DNA of 64,000 bases from Prochlorococcus marinus str. MIT 9301 (GTDB lineage Bacteria; Cyanobacteriota; Cyanobacteriia; PCC-6307; Cyanobiaceae). Made by a program: the position numbers and the translations under genes. Below are positions 1 through 9,082 of this stretch, in pieces (positions within the stretch are counted from its first letter, which is position 1; every line of letters starts with the position of its first letter). The stretch is from the NCBI RefSeq assembly GCF_000015965.1, contig NC_009091.1, positions 1,302,001 to 1,366,000 on the forward strand, in the 5' to 3' direction. A model generated the notes under the pieces. That model saw only the letters and a list, made by a program, of their open reading frames with translations, had not been told where the DNA came from and searched no databases.

Positions 1-269
1 TTTTGTTTATTTCTATCAAAATATAAAATTTTTTTATTTTTCTCATTTTTCAAAGTTAGACCTTTTATTCTTTTGCGTGAAAAAAATTTACCCTCTATTG
101 TTAAAGGAATTGATCTATCTGATCTGATCCTTAAATTGTTATTTTTTGATATCAAAACTCTAATGATTGGTTCTCTGGATGCAAAAACACTTTCACTCTG
201 AAAAATACAAATAAATAAAATACTTATCAGGCAACATTTTCTATAGTTATTTTTAAATTTAAGTATCAC
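1..269 (-). CDS. SpoIID/LytB-domain protein, N-terminal part (cut by window edge)
   Basis: The open frame runs off the left edge and starts at a GTG at 269 on the minus strand. A hydrophobic signal-like stretch (residues about 12-27, CLISILFICIF) is followed by EPIIRVLISKNNNLRIRSD, the usual opening of SpoIID/LytB amidase-enhancer domains. In cyanobacteria such proteins are exported and thought to act on peptidoglycan. Only about 89 residues are visible, so the catalytic or stimulatory core cannot be judged. It is divergent from the ribonuclease Z gene, with about 90 bp of AT-rich shared promoter region. Family call is recognition by eye. Confidence 0.6.
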   Translation of the reverse strand, partial: MILKFKNNYRKCCLISILFICIFQSESVFASREPIIRVLISKNNNLRIRSDRSIPLTIEGKFFSRKRIKGLTLKNEKNKKILYFDRNKQ

Positions 270-357
270 TTTGTTTAAAAACAAATGCTTAATTTGCCTA
301 AGTTTGACTAAAAGTCTAAATTTAATCCAGATATAACAATAAAAATATCATAAATAA

Positions 358-1296
358 GTGAATATCACCTTCTTAGGAACAAGCTCAGGTGTCCCATCCT
401 TAACGAGAAATGTTTCTTCCCTAGCACTTAAATTATCACAGTCATCAGAAGTTTGGCTTTTTGATTGCGGAGAAGGAACGCAACATCAAATAATGAAAAG
501 CAATATTAAATCTTCACAAATCAAGAAAATATTTATTACTCATATGCATGGCGATCATATTTATGGTTTGCCTGGACTTTTAGCTACCTTAGGTTTATCA
601 GGAAATAGTGAGGGTATTCAAATTTACGGTCCCTCAGGGTTGCGAAGTTTTATAAATTCATCACTTAAAAGTAGTTTTTGCAAATTGTCTTTTCCATTAA
701 ATTTTGTGGAAGTTGAAAATTTTGCATCAGAAAATAAAATCCTATTTGAAAACAACAAAATAAAAGTAAATTGTGCCTGCCTTAAACATAAAATACCTGC
801 TTATGGTTATAGGGTGAGTGAAAAAGATAAACCAGGTATATTTGATATCAAAAAAGCAGAGTCTCTAAAAATAGCACCTGGACCAATTTATTCAGAACTG
901 CAACAAGGTAAAAAAGTCGTATTAGCGGATGGTAGGACATTCGATGGGAAAGAATTCTGTGGACCTCCTAGAAAAGGTGAAAGTTTTGTTTATTGCACAG
1001 ATACAGTGTTTAGCGAATCAGCTGTTTCACTATCAAAAAATGCCGATTTACTCGTACATGAATCGACTTTTTCAGTGGAGGATGAAAGTATGGCATACGA
1101 AAAATTACATTCCACAACAATCATGGCTGCCAAAACAGCATTATTATCTAACACAAAAAAATTAATTATTACTCATTTAAGTCCAAGATATACTAATAAA
1201 AACGCAATTACACCAAGCGATTTGCTTAAAGAGGCTCAAAAAGTTTTTCCAAATACTTACCTTGCCAAAGATTTTCTAACGGCAGAAATAAAATAA
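358..1296 (+). CDS. rnz: Ribonuclease Z (tRNA 3'-processing endonuclease)
   Basis: Metallo-beta-lactamase-fold nuclease that removes 3' trailers from tRNA precursors. The zinc motif HMHGDH is at residues about 62-67, and later ligands include the histidine of CLKHKIPAYGY, the aspartate of CTDTVF and the histidine of ITHLSPRY near the C terminus. At 312 residues it matches the short bacterial RNase Z form. The start is a GTG giving MNITFLGTSSG, the standard first strand of the fold. The encoded tRNA in this window lacks CCA, consistent with a need for 3' trimming followed by CCA addition. Confident call. Confidence 0.95.
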   Translation: MNITFLGTSSGVPSLTRNVSSLALKLSQSSEVWLFDCGEGTQHQIMKSNIKSSQIKKIFITHMHGDHIYGLPGLLATLGLSGNSEGIQIYGPSGLRSFINSSLKSSFCKLSFPLNFVEVENFASENKILFENNKIKVNCACLKHKIPAYGYRVSEKDKPGIFDIKKAESLKIAPGPIYSELQQGKKVVLADGRTFDGKEFCGPPRKGESFVYCTDTVFSESAVSLSKNADLLVHESTFSVEDESMAYEKLHSTTIMAAKTALLSNTKKLIITHLSPRYTNKNAITPSDLLKEAQKVFPNTYLAKDFLTAEIK

Positions 1297-1370
1297 ACTG
1301 CAACAGTTCGTTAGCAGGAGCGTTGTAAATGACCAACCCATGAAATAATAGTCTTAGGTTTTTCTATTTG

Positions 1371-1931
1371 ATGTCGATCGAAATGGTCTCTATTTTTTCA
1401 TCACTACATAAGTCTTGTAAAAGACTATTTATTTTTCTTCCATTAATTATTGGGTTACTTATTAATCCAATATCTGCAAATGCACTCTATCCTAGTGATC
1501 CTTCATCAGTTGACGTTCTAAAAGATGATCTTCACGGTGCTGACCTTCATAATACTGAATATGTTAAATATGATTTATCTAATCAAGATTTAGGAGAAGC
1601 TAATCTTCAAGGTGCATATATGAGTGTGACGACTGCAAAAAACTCTAGTTTTAAAGGAGCCAATATGACGGACCTTATTGCATATGCAACACGCTTTGAT
1701 AATGCCGATTTTACAGATGCAAATCTTACCAATGGCGAGCTAATGAAAAGTGTTTTTGATGGGGCAATTATTGATGGGGCAGACTTTACAGATGCAAATC
1801 TTGATCTTTCTCAGAGAAAATCATTATGTGAAAGAGCTAGTGGAACTAACTCACAAACTGGAGTTAATACAATTGATAGTCTTGAATGCACTGGCTTAAA
1901 AGGTTACATGCCACCAAAGCCAAAAGCATAA
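1371..1931 (+). CDS. Pentapeptide-repeat protein, probably thylakoid lumen
   Basis: Residues 1-37 form a signal peptide with a hydrophobic core (LFIFLPLIIGLL) ending in ANA. The mature part carries A(D/N)LXX pentapeptides (ADLHN, ANLQG, ANMTD, ADFTD-ANLTN, ADFTD-ANLDL), which fold as a right-handed quadrilateral beta helix. Two cysteines near the C terminus (SLCERAS and SLECTG) resemble those of lumenal pentapeptide proteins such as TL15/TL17. Function of those proteins is poorly defined. I chose the ATG at 1371; a TTG three bases upstream or an ATG at 1383 are alternatives. A good terminator follows at 1968-1994. Confidence 0.8.
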   Translation: MSIEMVSIFSSLHKSCKRLFIFLPLIIGLLINPISANALYPSDPSSVDVLKDDLHGADLHNTEYVKYDLSNQDLGEANLQGAYMSVTTAKNSSFKGANMTDLIAYATRFDNADFTDANLTNGELMKSVFDGAIIDGADFTDANLDLSQRKSLCERASGTNSQTGVNTIDSLECTGLKGYMPPKPKA

Positions 1932-1940
1932 TATTTAAAG

Positions 1941-2309
1941 CTAACCAATTTCAGAAGGGAAGATATTACCAGGTTCTTTTGAGCCTGGTTTTTTGCTATA
2001 CCACCATTCTTGTATATCAGAAGAAAATTTCTTTGAAAAAAGAGTTATTACTGTCTCAACAGGTTTTGATCCAGGCTCCAAAATCTGAACTGAGTAAGAT
2101 GGACATTTTCTTGAAGCCATATCAGCAACGAACCTAGACCCTATTCTTCTCCAACTAGGCTCCTTACTTCTCCAAGCAAGCCTAGAGCAGGGCCATGGTA
2201 ACTCTTCCCTATCATAAAGTCTGCAACATGGGCCAATTACCTTATAACTGTACTGACCACCATAACTTGATTGAACACTGCCAGTCTTGAAAAATTCAAA
2301 TTTATCCAT
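1941..2309 (-). CDS. Conserved-looking hypothetical protein, 122 aa
   Basis: Not a family I can name. The protein is soluble, rich in Trp, Arg and Cys (GPCCRLYDREELPWPCSRL, SWRRIGSRF), with an N-terminal FEFFKTGSVQSSYGGQYSY segment. Base and codon usage look like a real gene, and it fills the space between the pentapeptide gene and ferredoxin. Its last residues (PGSKEPG) are encoded by the inverted repeat that acts as terminator of the convergent pentapeptide gene, an unusual double use of sequence. Confidence 0.7.
   Translation of the reverse strand: MDKFEFFKTGSVQSSYGGQYSYKVIGPCCRLYDREELPWPCSRLAWRSKEPSWRRIGSRFVADMASRKCPSYSVQILEPGSKPVETVITLFSKKFSSDIQEWWYSKKPGSKEPGNIFPSEIG
1968..1994 (+). terminator. 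Intrinsic terminator of the pentapeptide gene
   Basis: Nine-pair stem ACCAGGTTC (1968-1976) with GAGCCTGGT (1981-1989), loop TTTT, followed by a run of six T. It lies 37 nt after the stop of the pentapeptide gene and inside the 3' coding end of the convergent minus-strand gene. Confidence 0.85.
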
Positions 2310-2312
2310 TCA

Positions 2313-2343
2313 CAAAAAAAAAGCCACCTTCATAGAGGGTGGC
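2313..2343 (-). terminator. Intrinsic terminator downstream of ferredoxin
   Basis: GCCACC (2323-2328) pairs with GGTGGC (2338-2343). On the minus strand the hairpin is followed by ten T (the A run at 2313-2322). It closes the ferredoxin transcription unit just before the start of the next minus-strand gene. Confidence 0.85.
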
Positions 2344-2388
2344 AGAGAAATTATCAATAATCAACTTAGAAAAGTTAAATTTTTATAA

Positions 2389-2688
2389 TTAGTACAATTC
2401 TTCCTCAGCATGAGTTGTAATTGTTACGTCAGATGTTGGATAAGCAACACAAGTAAGAACAAAACCAGCTTCTAGTTGGTCGTCATCCAAGAAACTTTGA
2501 TCAGACTGATCAACACTACCTGAAGTAACTTTTCCAGCACATGTTGAACATGCACCAGCTCTGCAGGAGTAAGGAAGGTCAATACCTTGTTCTTCAGCCG
2601 CATCGAGGATGTATTGGTCATCAGGTACCTCAATAGTTGAATTGAGACCTTCACCTTCGCTGATGAGAGTAACTTTGTAAGAAGCCAT
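2389..2688 (-). CDS. petF: Plant-type [2Fe-2S] ferredoxin
   Basis: Photosynthetic electron carrier that takes electrons from photosystem I to FNR, nitrite reductase, thioredoxin reductase and others. The cluster motif CRAGACSTC (residues about 42-50, C-x4-C-x2-C) and the fourth cysteine in VLTCVAYP are all present. At 99 residues and strongly acidic it is a normal cyanobacterial PetF. It is monocistronic, with its own terminator 46 nt downstream. Confidence 0.95.
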   Translation of the reverse strand: MASYKVTLISEGEGLNSTIEVPDDQYILDAAEEQGIDLPYSCRAGACSTCAGKVTSGSVDQSDQSFLDDDQLEAGFVLTCVAYPTSDVTITTHAEEELY

Positions 2689-2822
2689 TTAAATAAAAAA
2701 TTGTTGGTAATTAATACCTATCAAATACATTTTTAACATCGATTAGGTCGATATGTGAGATTTTGAAGTAAAAAATGACACAATAAAATGTATGAAAGAG
2801 TATCTATAAGAAAAACTTATAC

Positions 2823-3734
2823 TTAGGTTGAATTGCTGGCTTTTTGCGCAGAAATGCATGCCCAATCTTTTCTAGTTGATACATCCAATAATTTCAAGTC
2901 ATGCTGAATTAATATTTTTATAATTTCATCCTTTTGTGAATTCAGAATTCCACTGAAAATGACTTCCCCATTGTTTCTCAAGCACTTATAGATATTTGGA
3001 ATCATTCCTTTTATTACTTCAGCAAGAATATTGCATAAAACAAAATCAAATTGTTCGAGTTGATTTTTTAAAATTACCTCATTAAAAGATCCCAAATATG
3101 TATTTAATTTGTTTAAATTACCGAAATTTAGTTGGAAATTAGATTTTGTTGAATTTATAGCTAAATAATCATTATCCACGGCACAAACCTCTTTAGCACC
3201 AAGTAATCTTGCGGCGACACTCAAAATCCCGCTACCGCTCCCAATATCTAATACCTTTTTATCAGAAAATAAAATATTCTCCATTTTTTCCAAGCAAAGA
3301 TAAGTTGAAGGGTGACTTCCTGTACCAAAAGCTGCTCCGGGATCAATTTTTATGATTTGTTTATCTTTAAATTTTTTATTTAGATTTATCCAACAAGGCA
3401 ATATTAAAAAATGATTTCCTACTAATTCAGGAGCCCAATATTTCTTCCAACTTGTTAACCAATCCTCCTGTTTGATAATACTCCATTCAAAAAATTTATT
3501 CTTAGGGGGATTAATGTTTAAAAGTTTGATAATTATTTTTTCAAAACTACTTCTAGAACTCTCATCCCAATCATCAATTGGAAGCCATATATTAACTTCT
3601 TTTTTATTTTCATTTTTAATTAAATATTCAAATGAAAAACTAAATATTCCCAGCTCATTTAATTTCCAAATAATAATTTCTTCAGAATCACTTTCTATCA
3701 GAAAAGTTAGTTTATACCAATCTTTAGTTTCCAT
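2823..3734 (-). CDS. prmA: Ribosomal protein L11 methyltransferase
   Basis: SAM-dependent methyltransferase that modifies ribosomal protein L11. The family signature [15 protein letters not shown] is present, followed by the SAM motif [15 protein letters not shown] and the post-motif CNILAEV (NPPY-type position). Length 303 fits PrmA. The N-terminal substrate-recognition domain is divergent and lysine/asparagine rich, as common in this AT-rich genome. It is 18 nt downstream of serA on the same strand and probably co-transcribed. Confidence 0.93.
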   Translation of the reverse strand: METKDWYKLTFLIESDSEEIIIWKLNELGIFSFSFEYLIKNENKKEVNIWLPIDDWDESSRSSFEKIIIKLLNINPPKNKFFEWSIIKQEDWLTSWKKYWAPELVGNHFLILPCWINLNKKFKDKQIIKIDPGAAFGTGSHPSTYLCLEKMENILFSDKKVLDIGSGSGILSVAARLLGAKEVCAVDNDYLAINSTKSNFQLNFGNLNKLNTYLGSFNEVILKNQLEQFDFVLCNILAEVIKGMIPNIYKCLRNNGEVIFSGILNSQKDEIIKILIQHDLKLLDVSTRKDWACISAQKASNST

Positions 3735-3752
3735 TAACTAGTTAAAGCCACT

Positions 3753-5339
3753 TCATAGAGTAACTGGATTAGCGTTGGTAATCCCATCCACTTCAATAAT
3801 GGTATCAAGTAACTTATTAGGTATTGGATCATCAATACTTAGAACCATAACAGCTTCCCCTCTTACAATTTTGCGCCCAACTTGCATTGAGGCAATATTT
3901 ACATTATTGCTACCTAATAAAGACCCCAGCTTGCCAATAATACCAGGCATATCCCTGTGCCTAGTAACCAACATATATCTGCTTGGTGATACATTAACTG
4001 GGTATTGATCAATACTAATAATTCTTAATTCCCCATCAGCAAAAATGCTTCCCGCTACGCTATGGTCGCCGTTATCTCCATAAGTGGTTAACTGAAGCGA
4101 ACCACTAGCAAATTCAGGTCTTGCCTCATCTTTATTCTCGACTACTGAAATACCTCTTGAATCTGCTTCTAGCGAAGCATTTACATAATTAATCCTATCT
4201 CCCAAAGCTTTACTTAGAAGGCCTTTTAGACTAGCTATTATTAATGGCTGAGAAGGATGTTGAACAAATTCACCTTGAAGCTTTACTTCTAGTTTCTGTA
4301 TCTGTCCACCTGAAAGCTGGCTTATAAGCAGACCCATGGTTTCAGCTAACTGCAAATGAGGTTTCAGACTATCCATAATATCAGGGCTCAAACCTGGAAT
4401 ATTTACTGCAGTTCTAGCAGATAAACCAAGCAAGACATCCCTTATTTGTTCCGCAACATCAACAGCTACATTTTCTTGTGCTTCCCGAGTAGATGCTCCT
4501 AAGTGGGGGGTAAGAATAAGATTCTTTTCAACCTTCAAAAGTGGTGAATTAGATTCCAAAGGTTCTTTAGAAAAAACATCTATTGCAGCACCTGCAATCA
4601 ATGATTGATTTAAAGCTTGTGCTAATGCCTCTTCATCAATCAAGCCTCCTCGAGCACAATTAATTAATTTTGCGCTACTTTTCATATTTTTAAGCACATC
4701 CATATTGACTAAATTCTCTGTCTCTGGTGTGCGAGGTAAATGCAAAGTTACATAATCGGATTGTTGGAATAAATCTTCTAGATCAGATAGTTTAACTTGG
4801 ATTTGTTGAGCTCTTTCAGTTGAAACAAATGGATCATATCCGCAAACTTCCATCCCTAATGCATTAGCAACTTTTGCTACATGAGCACCAATTTTCCCTA
4901 AACCTACTACACCTAATTTTTTCTTATAAAGCTCATTCCCAACGAATTTCTTTCTCTCCCATTTACCTAACAAAGTACTACTATTAGCAATTGGAATATG
5001 CCTAGATAAGGCCAACATCATAGCTATAGTATGTTCAGCCGCTGCTATTGTGTTACCCCCTGGAGAATTAACAACAAGGACTCCTTTTTGCGTAGCAGCC
5101 TTAACATCTACATTATCGACTCCAACTCCTGCTCTCCCAATGATTCTCAGTTTACTTGAAGAGTTAATAATTTCTTCGGTCACTTGAGTACCAGAGCGAA
5201 TCATTAAGGCATCATAATCTCCAATAATGGAAGCTAACTCAGAGTCTGAGATCCCTATCTTGTGATCAACCTGAGCAACTTGTGAAAGAATATCGATTCC
5301 TTTTTGATCAATTGGATCTGTAATGAGAACTTTTGTCAT
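3753..5339 (-). CDS. serA: D-3-phosphoglycerate dehydrogenase
   Basis: First step of phosphoserine/serine biosynthesis: oxidises 3-phosphoglycerate with NAD. The NAD fold motif GVVGLGKIGAHVA, the catalytic region INCARGGLIDE and the catalytic histidine in LTPHLGAST are all seen. At 528 residues it is the long form, with an allosteric substrate-binding domain and a C-terminal ACT domain (about residues 455-528, MLVTRHRDMPGIIGKLGSLL). Upstream partner of prmA. Confidence 0.96.
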   Translation of the reverse strand: MTKVLITDPIDQKGIDILSQVAQVDHKIGISDSELASIIGDYDALMIRSGTQVTEEIINSSSKLRIIGRAGVGVDNVDVKAATQKGVLVVNSPGGNTIAAAEHTIAMMLALSRHIPIANSSTLLGKWERKKFVGNELYKKKLGVVGLGKIGAHVAKVANALGMEVCGYDPFVSTERAQQIQVKLSDLEDLFQQSDYVTLHLPRTPETENLVNMDVLKNMKSSAKLINCARGGLIDEEALAQALNQSLIAGAAIDVFSKEPLESNSPLLKVEKNLILTPHLGASTREAQENVAVDVAEQIRDVLLGLSARTAVNIPGLSPDIMDSLKPHLQLAETMGLLISQLSGGQIQKLEVKLQGEFVQHPSQPLIIASLKGLLSKALGDRINYVNASLEADSRGISVVENKDEARPEFASGSLQLTTYGDNGDHSVAGSIFADGELRIISIDQYPVNVSPSRYMLVTRHRDMPGIIGKLGSLLGSNNVNIASMQVGRKIVRGEAVMVLSIDDPIPNKLLDTIIEVDGITNANPVTL

Positions 5340-5438
5340 TTAAGATTGGTTCTTTAATCTTTTACTTTAACTTAATCTATAGTGTATGTATCTTATTTTA
5401 TTAATTTGAATAACACACAAACATTTGAGGATTGAAAT

Positions 5439-6005
5439 TTGACTAAAAGTATTGTGATATTTGAAGACATTAATAAATGTATCCAGCTATTTGATGTTTT
5501 CAACGAAAAATCAGTAATGCTCTCTGAAGCTATTTTGATCCCACCAATAAGTGAGAAAATATCATCAGACGAAACAGAATTGCTAAATGCGAAAGCAAAT
5601 ATCTTATTCAAATCTCAAAATTTTGAAGATATAAGAATCTTAAATCCTAAACTTGATAGGAAGATCAGGCAAAAAGATATGAGCAGATGGCTAATGCCGT
5701 TTGGGTTTATAGCAGGAATAGCTTTTTCTAATATGACAAATTTATCTACCTTCAGCTTTCTTGGTTTAAATAACATCGGGGAATCTCTCATTGGAGGAGT
5801 ATTAGGAATGGGTTCAGGATATTTAGGAAGCATTGTCTCTTCTGCAAGTATCAACATTAATAGAAATAAAGAGTTAAGATCAATCATTAATTTTAATAAA
5901 GAGGGTAAATGGCTTGTTCTACTTGAAAATCAAATTGGAACTGAATTACCTTGGGCTTTGATAAAACAATCAGAAGCAAAAGATATAATTTTTTTAGAAG
6001 GCTAA
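5439..6005 (+). CDS. Hypothetical protein with Gly-rich membrane segments
   Basis: A 188-residue protein of unknown function, TTG start. The N-terminal 85 residues are soluble and charged. Two hydrophobic Gly/Ser-rich segments follow (LMPFGFIAGIAF and SLIGGVLGMGSGYLGSIVSSA), then a soluble tail. It ends directly before the ATG of the S4-domain gene (no gap), so the two are surely co-transcribed and perhaps translationally coupled. Confidence 0.75.
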   Translation: MTKSIVIFEDINKCIQLFDVFNEKSVMLSEAILIPPISEKISSDETELLNAKANILFKSQNFEDIRILNPKLDRKIRQKDMSRWLMPFGFIAGIAFSNMTNLSTFSFLGLNNIGESLIGGVLGMGSGYLGSIVSSASININRNKELRSIINFNKEGKWLVLLENQIGTELPWALIKQSEAKDIIFLEG

Positions 6006-6797
6006 ATGATTGACTTAAAAGAAATCTTAATAAATTCAAACTACAAAAAAGAAACTGAGGAATTAATAAATATTGCTAACTTAGCTTACAAACACTGGGA
6101 AACTTATTGGACTGGTTTTAATTCAACCTATGTTTGCGAAGAGATTTTAAAAGATTTTGAAAATTTAAATGATTTCAAATTTTTTATTTATGGTGGATTC
6201 TCCTCTTCTCAAAGATCTAGGATAGCTTGCTTTAGAGGGGATAATATTCCTGAGGAGGATGCGCTAAAAAGTAATTTTCCAGCTCAAGGAATAAAAATTA
6301 ATGGGAATTTTTTATTTGATAATGCTACTCAAGACGATTTTAGATCCCTCTTAATTAAAAATGGGGTTAATCAATTAAAAGTTGGGGATATATGGACTAT
6401 TGGCGATAGGGGAGCACAAGGGATAATTGATAATTTAGATATTGAGCATCTAGATGAAAAGATTTTTTATTTAAGAGACGTAAAAGTAAAAATTAATGTA
6501 GTAGGTATAGATGAATTACAAATACCTTCTGGAAGATCAAAAAAACTTGTCAATACAGTAGAAGCCTCAACAAGATTAGATGCTATAGCTTCAGCGGGCT
6601 TTAGGGTATCACGAACCAAAATCATTGAAAGGATAGAAAATGGAATGCTCAGATTAAATGGAAGCAAAGTTAATAAACCAACAATTAATCTAAAAATTGG
6701 CGACAAACTAGAACTTGAAAATAAAGGATTTATTGAAATTTTAAATTTAGAAATAACCAAAAGAGAACGATGGAAAGTTAAATTACTTAGAAAATGA
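6006..6797 (+). CDS. S4-domain RNA-binding protein (YlmH / photosystem II S4 type)
   Basis: The C-terminal part (about residues 180-245) is an S4 RNA-binding domain: STRLDAIASAGFRVSRTKI, then ENGMLRLNGSKVNKPT and IGDKLEL. The N-terminal 170 residues match the YlmH-type extension. Relatives are involved in ribosome quality control in Firmicutes, and the cyanobacterial forms are often labelled photosystem II S4 proteins. The exact role here is inference. Directly downstream lies tRNA-Val. Confidence 0.85.
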   Translation: MIDLKEILINSNYKKETEELINIANLAYKHWETYWTGFNSTYVCEEILKDFENLNDFKFFIYGGFSSSQRSRIACFRGDNIPEEDALKSNFPAQGIKINGNFLFDNATQDDFRSLLIKNGVNQLKVGDIWTIGDRGAQGIIDNLDIEHLDEKIFYLRDVKVKINVVGIDELQIPSGRSKKLVNTVEASTRLDAIASAGFRVSRTKIIERIENGMLRLNGSKVNKPTINLKIGDKLELENKGFIEILNLEITKRERWKVKLLRK

Positions 6798-6847
6798 AAC
6801 GCAACCTGCTATTTTCTTATAAGGGGAATAAAAAATTTCTTCAATTT

Positions 6848-6919
6848 GGGCGATTAGCTCAGTGGTAGAGCACTACCTCGACACGGTAGTGGCCACTGGT
6901 TCGAATCCAGTATCGCCCA
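6848..6919 (+). tRNA. tRNA-Val (anticodon GAC)
   Basis: A complete 72-nt cloverleaf: acceptor GGGCGAT/ATCGCCC, D-arm with AGCTCAGTGGTAGAGC, anticodon stem CTACC/GGTAG around TCGACAC (anticodon GAC), and T-arm ending GGTTCGAATCC. Discriminator base is A and no CCA is encoded. It is the only tRNA seen in the window. Nothing resembling an attachment-site duplication of its 3' end was noticed nearby. Confidence 0.96.
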
Positions 6920-6986
6920 TTAAAACTTTTGACGACTTAGGTTAGATCCACAGAAAATAATTTCATTTTTTAGATTATTCAAAAAG

Positions 6987-7604
6987 ATGAAACTTAATCA
7001 AATAATTAATCTCCATAAGGGTCTCACTGCATTTGTAGTGATAGGTCTTATGATTTTTTTTGATAATTTTACGATCGCTCCCTACGTTTATTTAGCTCTG
7101 CATGGTACTTATGGATTACTTTGGCTTTTAAAAGAAAAGATATTCCCAGATCCTTATTTTAAAGAAAAAATCAATTTTTTAACTTCAGTTACTGGTTTTA
7201 TTTTCCTTGGTAGTTACTGGGTAGCTCCCTATATTCTTATCTCATCTGAGAAATCTGTTCCAAATATTGTAATAGCTGCTTCTGTATCTATAAATATAAT
7301 TGGTGTGTTTCTACACTTTGCTAGTGATGCCCAAAAATATTTTTCTCTTAAATTAAAAAAAGATCTAATTAAAGAAGGATTTTTCGAAAATATAAGAAAT
7401 ACAAATTATTTAGGAGAAATACTAATTTATCTATCATTCGCCATCCTCTCAATGAGTTTCGTTCCATTAGTAATTCTTGCAATATTTTTCTCTATAGTTT
7501 TTCTACCAAGAATGATAAAAAAAGATAAATCGCTCTCAAAATATGATTCATTCGAAGAATACAAAAAGAAAAGTGGTCTAATATTGCCTAAATTAAATGC
7601 CTGA
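6987..7604 (+). CDS. Membrane protein, isoprenylcysteine methyltransferase / DUF1295-like
   Basis: About five membrane helices in 205 residues. The segment GFFENIRNTNYLGEILIYLS corresponds to the usual LFxxxRHPNYLGE signature of the ICMT/steroid-reductase-like family, with N-T in place of H-P. The end EYKKKSGLILPKL is also typical. Substrate is unknown. Its stop overlaps the start of the downstream flavoprotein gene by 8 nt, indicating coupling. Confidence 0.75.
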   Translation: MKLNQIINLHKGLTAFVVIGLMIFFDNFTIAPYVYLALHGTYGLLWLLKEKIFPDPYFKEKINFLTSVTGFIFLGSYWVAPYILISSEKSVPNIVIAASVSINIIGVFLHFASDAQKYFSLKLKKDLIKEGFFENIRNTNYLGEILIYLSFAILSMSFVPLVILAIFFSIVFLPRMIKKDKSLSKYDSFEEYKKKSGLILPKLNA

Positions 7605-8148
7605 TAACAACTTACCCAGTTGGAGGCAAGATTTAAAATCTTCTAGAAACAAAGAGGGCAAATCACCCTCTAATAAATGGATACAGCTTGCAACAGTCAG
7701 CGAAGAAAATGAGCCAAGATTAAGAACAGTTGTTTTCAGAGGATGGCATAAAGATAGTTCAATGATAATTTTCACAGATAGAAGAAGTGAAAAAATTGGG
7801 CATTTAAAATCCAACCCTAATGCAGAAATATTATGGTTCTTTTTGAAAACCAAATCACAATATAGATTTAAAGGAAAAATACGTGAATTAAGTGATAACA
7901 AAAATTATTGGGATTCATTATCAGAAAAATCAAAATCTTCTTGGTTTTGGGGGTCTCCTGGAGAGAAAATAAACCCAAAAGTCCAAACTACTCATGAAAG
8001 ATTATCCAATCTACCGAAGTCAGAAAATTTTGTGGTTCTTAATTTTGAAATATATTCAGTAGATCTTCTTAAATTAGAACAGCCTGTTCATAAACGATAT
8101 CTTTGGGAAAAGGTTAAAAAATGGGAAAAAGTTGAAATTAATCCTTAA
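7597..8148 (+). CDS. PNPOx-like FMN-binding flavoprotein
   Basis: A 183-residue split-barrel flavoprotein. The start (PSWRQDLKSSRNKEG...WIQLATV) and the FMN phosphate region (PRLRTVVFRGW, MIIFTDRRSEKIGHL) are as in the Alr4036/Npun_F5749-type PPOX family found throughout cyanobacteria. These proteins are related to pyridoxamine phosphate oxidase but their reaction is not established, so I give no symbol. It overlaps the upstream membrane protein gene by 8 nt. Confidence 0.85.
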   Translation: MPDNNLPSWRQDLKSSRNKEGKSPSNKWIQLATVSEENEPRLRTVVFRGWHKDSSMIIFTDRRSEKIGHLKSNPNAEILWFFLKTKSQYRFKGKIRELSDNKNYWDSLSEKSKSSWFWGSPGEKINPKVQTTHERLSNLPKSENFVVLNFEIYSVDLLKLEQPVHKRYLWEKVKKWEKVEINP

Positions 8149-8222
8149 ATATTTCTAAATTGTATATTTAGGTTGAAATACATATAGTGATCAGTCAGTT
8201 TAAAAAAAGAAGTAATATTTAT

Positions 8223-8396
8223 ATGAATTTCTCAGAAATTCCAGAAAACCCTTTCATTTTTCTATCTTGGGTAACTGCTATAGGGCTTTTTATAAGTCTT
8301 TGTGAAGCAACGATTAAGATAAAACTTGAGAAGAGAAACAGTTATAGAAAAAGGTTAGAGCTCATCAATAACCTATATCCTAAAAAGTTAGCTTGA
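8223..8396 (+). CDS. Small one-helix membrane protein, 57 aa
   Basis: The likely ATG start at 8223 gives a 57-residue protein with one hydrophobic helix (FIFLSWVTAIGLFISLC) and a basic tail (KIKLEKRNSYRKRLELINNLYPKKLA). A GTG at 8187 would add 12 residues. Its stop overlaps the 3' end of the convergent DoxX gene by 9 nt. The tail ending in a tyrosine-proline-lysine motif resembles that of the small protein at 18984 (LESLYPTNKK). Confidence 0.6.
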   Translation: MNFSEIPENPFIFLSWVTAIGLFISLCEATIKIKLEKRNSYRKRLELINNLYPKKLA

Positions 8397-8939
8397 AGTA
8401 TCTGAAAGTATGTTCGCCTGCAGAAATTGAAATAAGCCACCTTTACTTGTTTCTTCTTTAACTTCGTCTGCTTTCGATTTTTTTGAATTTGTTGAAGGAA
8501 TGATTTCCTCTTCATCTTCTGATTTCAAAATTCTGATAATGACTTCATCTAAGGAAAAAATACCGGGACCTGTTAGTGCAATTGAAGTTGCTGAAGCGAA
8601 ATATAAAAGTAAAAGCTCTAGTAAGAAAATATTAAAACCTGAAGTAACAAGTGCATGATATATAGCAACAGAAATTGTTCCAACAATTGCCAAAGCTCCG
8701 AATCTTGTTGCTAAGCCGATAATTAATAACCAACTACCTCCTATTTCTGAGAATGCCGCTATATATGATAAAAATATTGGGAATGGGAGATGTAATGGTC
8801 TTACAAAAGCATCAGCGAAATTTTCTATGTTTGCTAATTTCTCATAACCGTGATGTATAAGAACAGTTCCAGTTATAACTCTAAGAATTAATAAAGCAGT
8901 ATCTTTGCTGAACGACTTGGTAAGAATTGTTGAAAGCAC
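8388..8939 (-). CDS. DoxX-family membrane protein
   Basis: Four membrane helices with the DoxX signature at the N terminus (LILRVITGTVLIHHGYEKL) and a helix with FSEIGGSWLLIIGLATRFGALAI. A charged cytoplasmic tail of about 45 residues (SEDEEEIIPSTNSKKSK) follows. The family is linked to redox or membrane stress in other bacteria but its activity is unclear. GTG start. A second DoxX protein is at 34961. Confidence 0.85.
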   Translation of the reverse strand: MLSTILTKSFSKDTALLILRVITGTVLIHHGYEKLANIENFADAFVRPLHLPFPIFLSYIAAFSEIGGSWLLIIGLATRFGALAIVGTISVAIYHALVTSGFNIFLLELLLLYFASATSIALTGPGIFSLDEVIIRILKSEDEEEIIPSTNSKKSKADEVKEETSKGGLFQFLQANILSDTSS

Positions 8940-9082
8940 TATTAAAAAATTATCCTTAAGTAAAAATAACTAGTCACAGTATCCATCGTGGATTAAAGAG
9001 CAAAAGTCGCACCTAAATAAGTATTTATACTTACTTGCCAAAGAGGTTATTTTTCTGATTAGGAATTCAACTAAGTTAAAAA

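Noticed and set aside
6848-6919. tRNA-Val as integration site of an island
   Set aside because: The downstream genes are ordinary core genes and no duplicate of the tRNA 3' end or integrase was seen.
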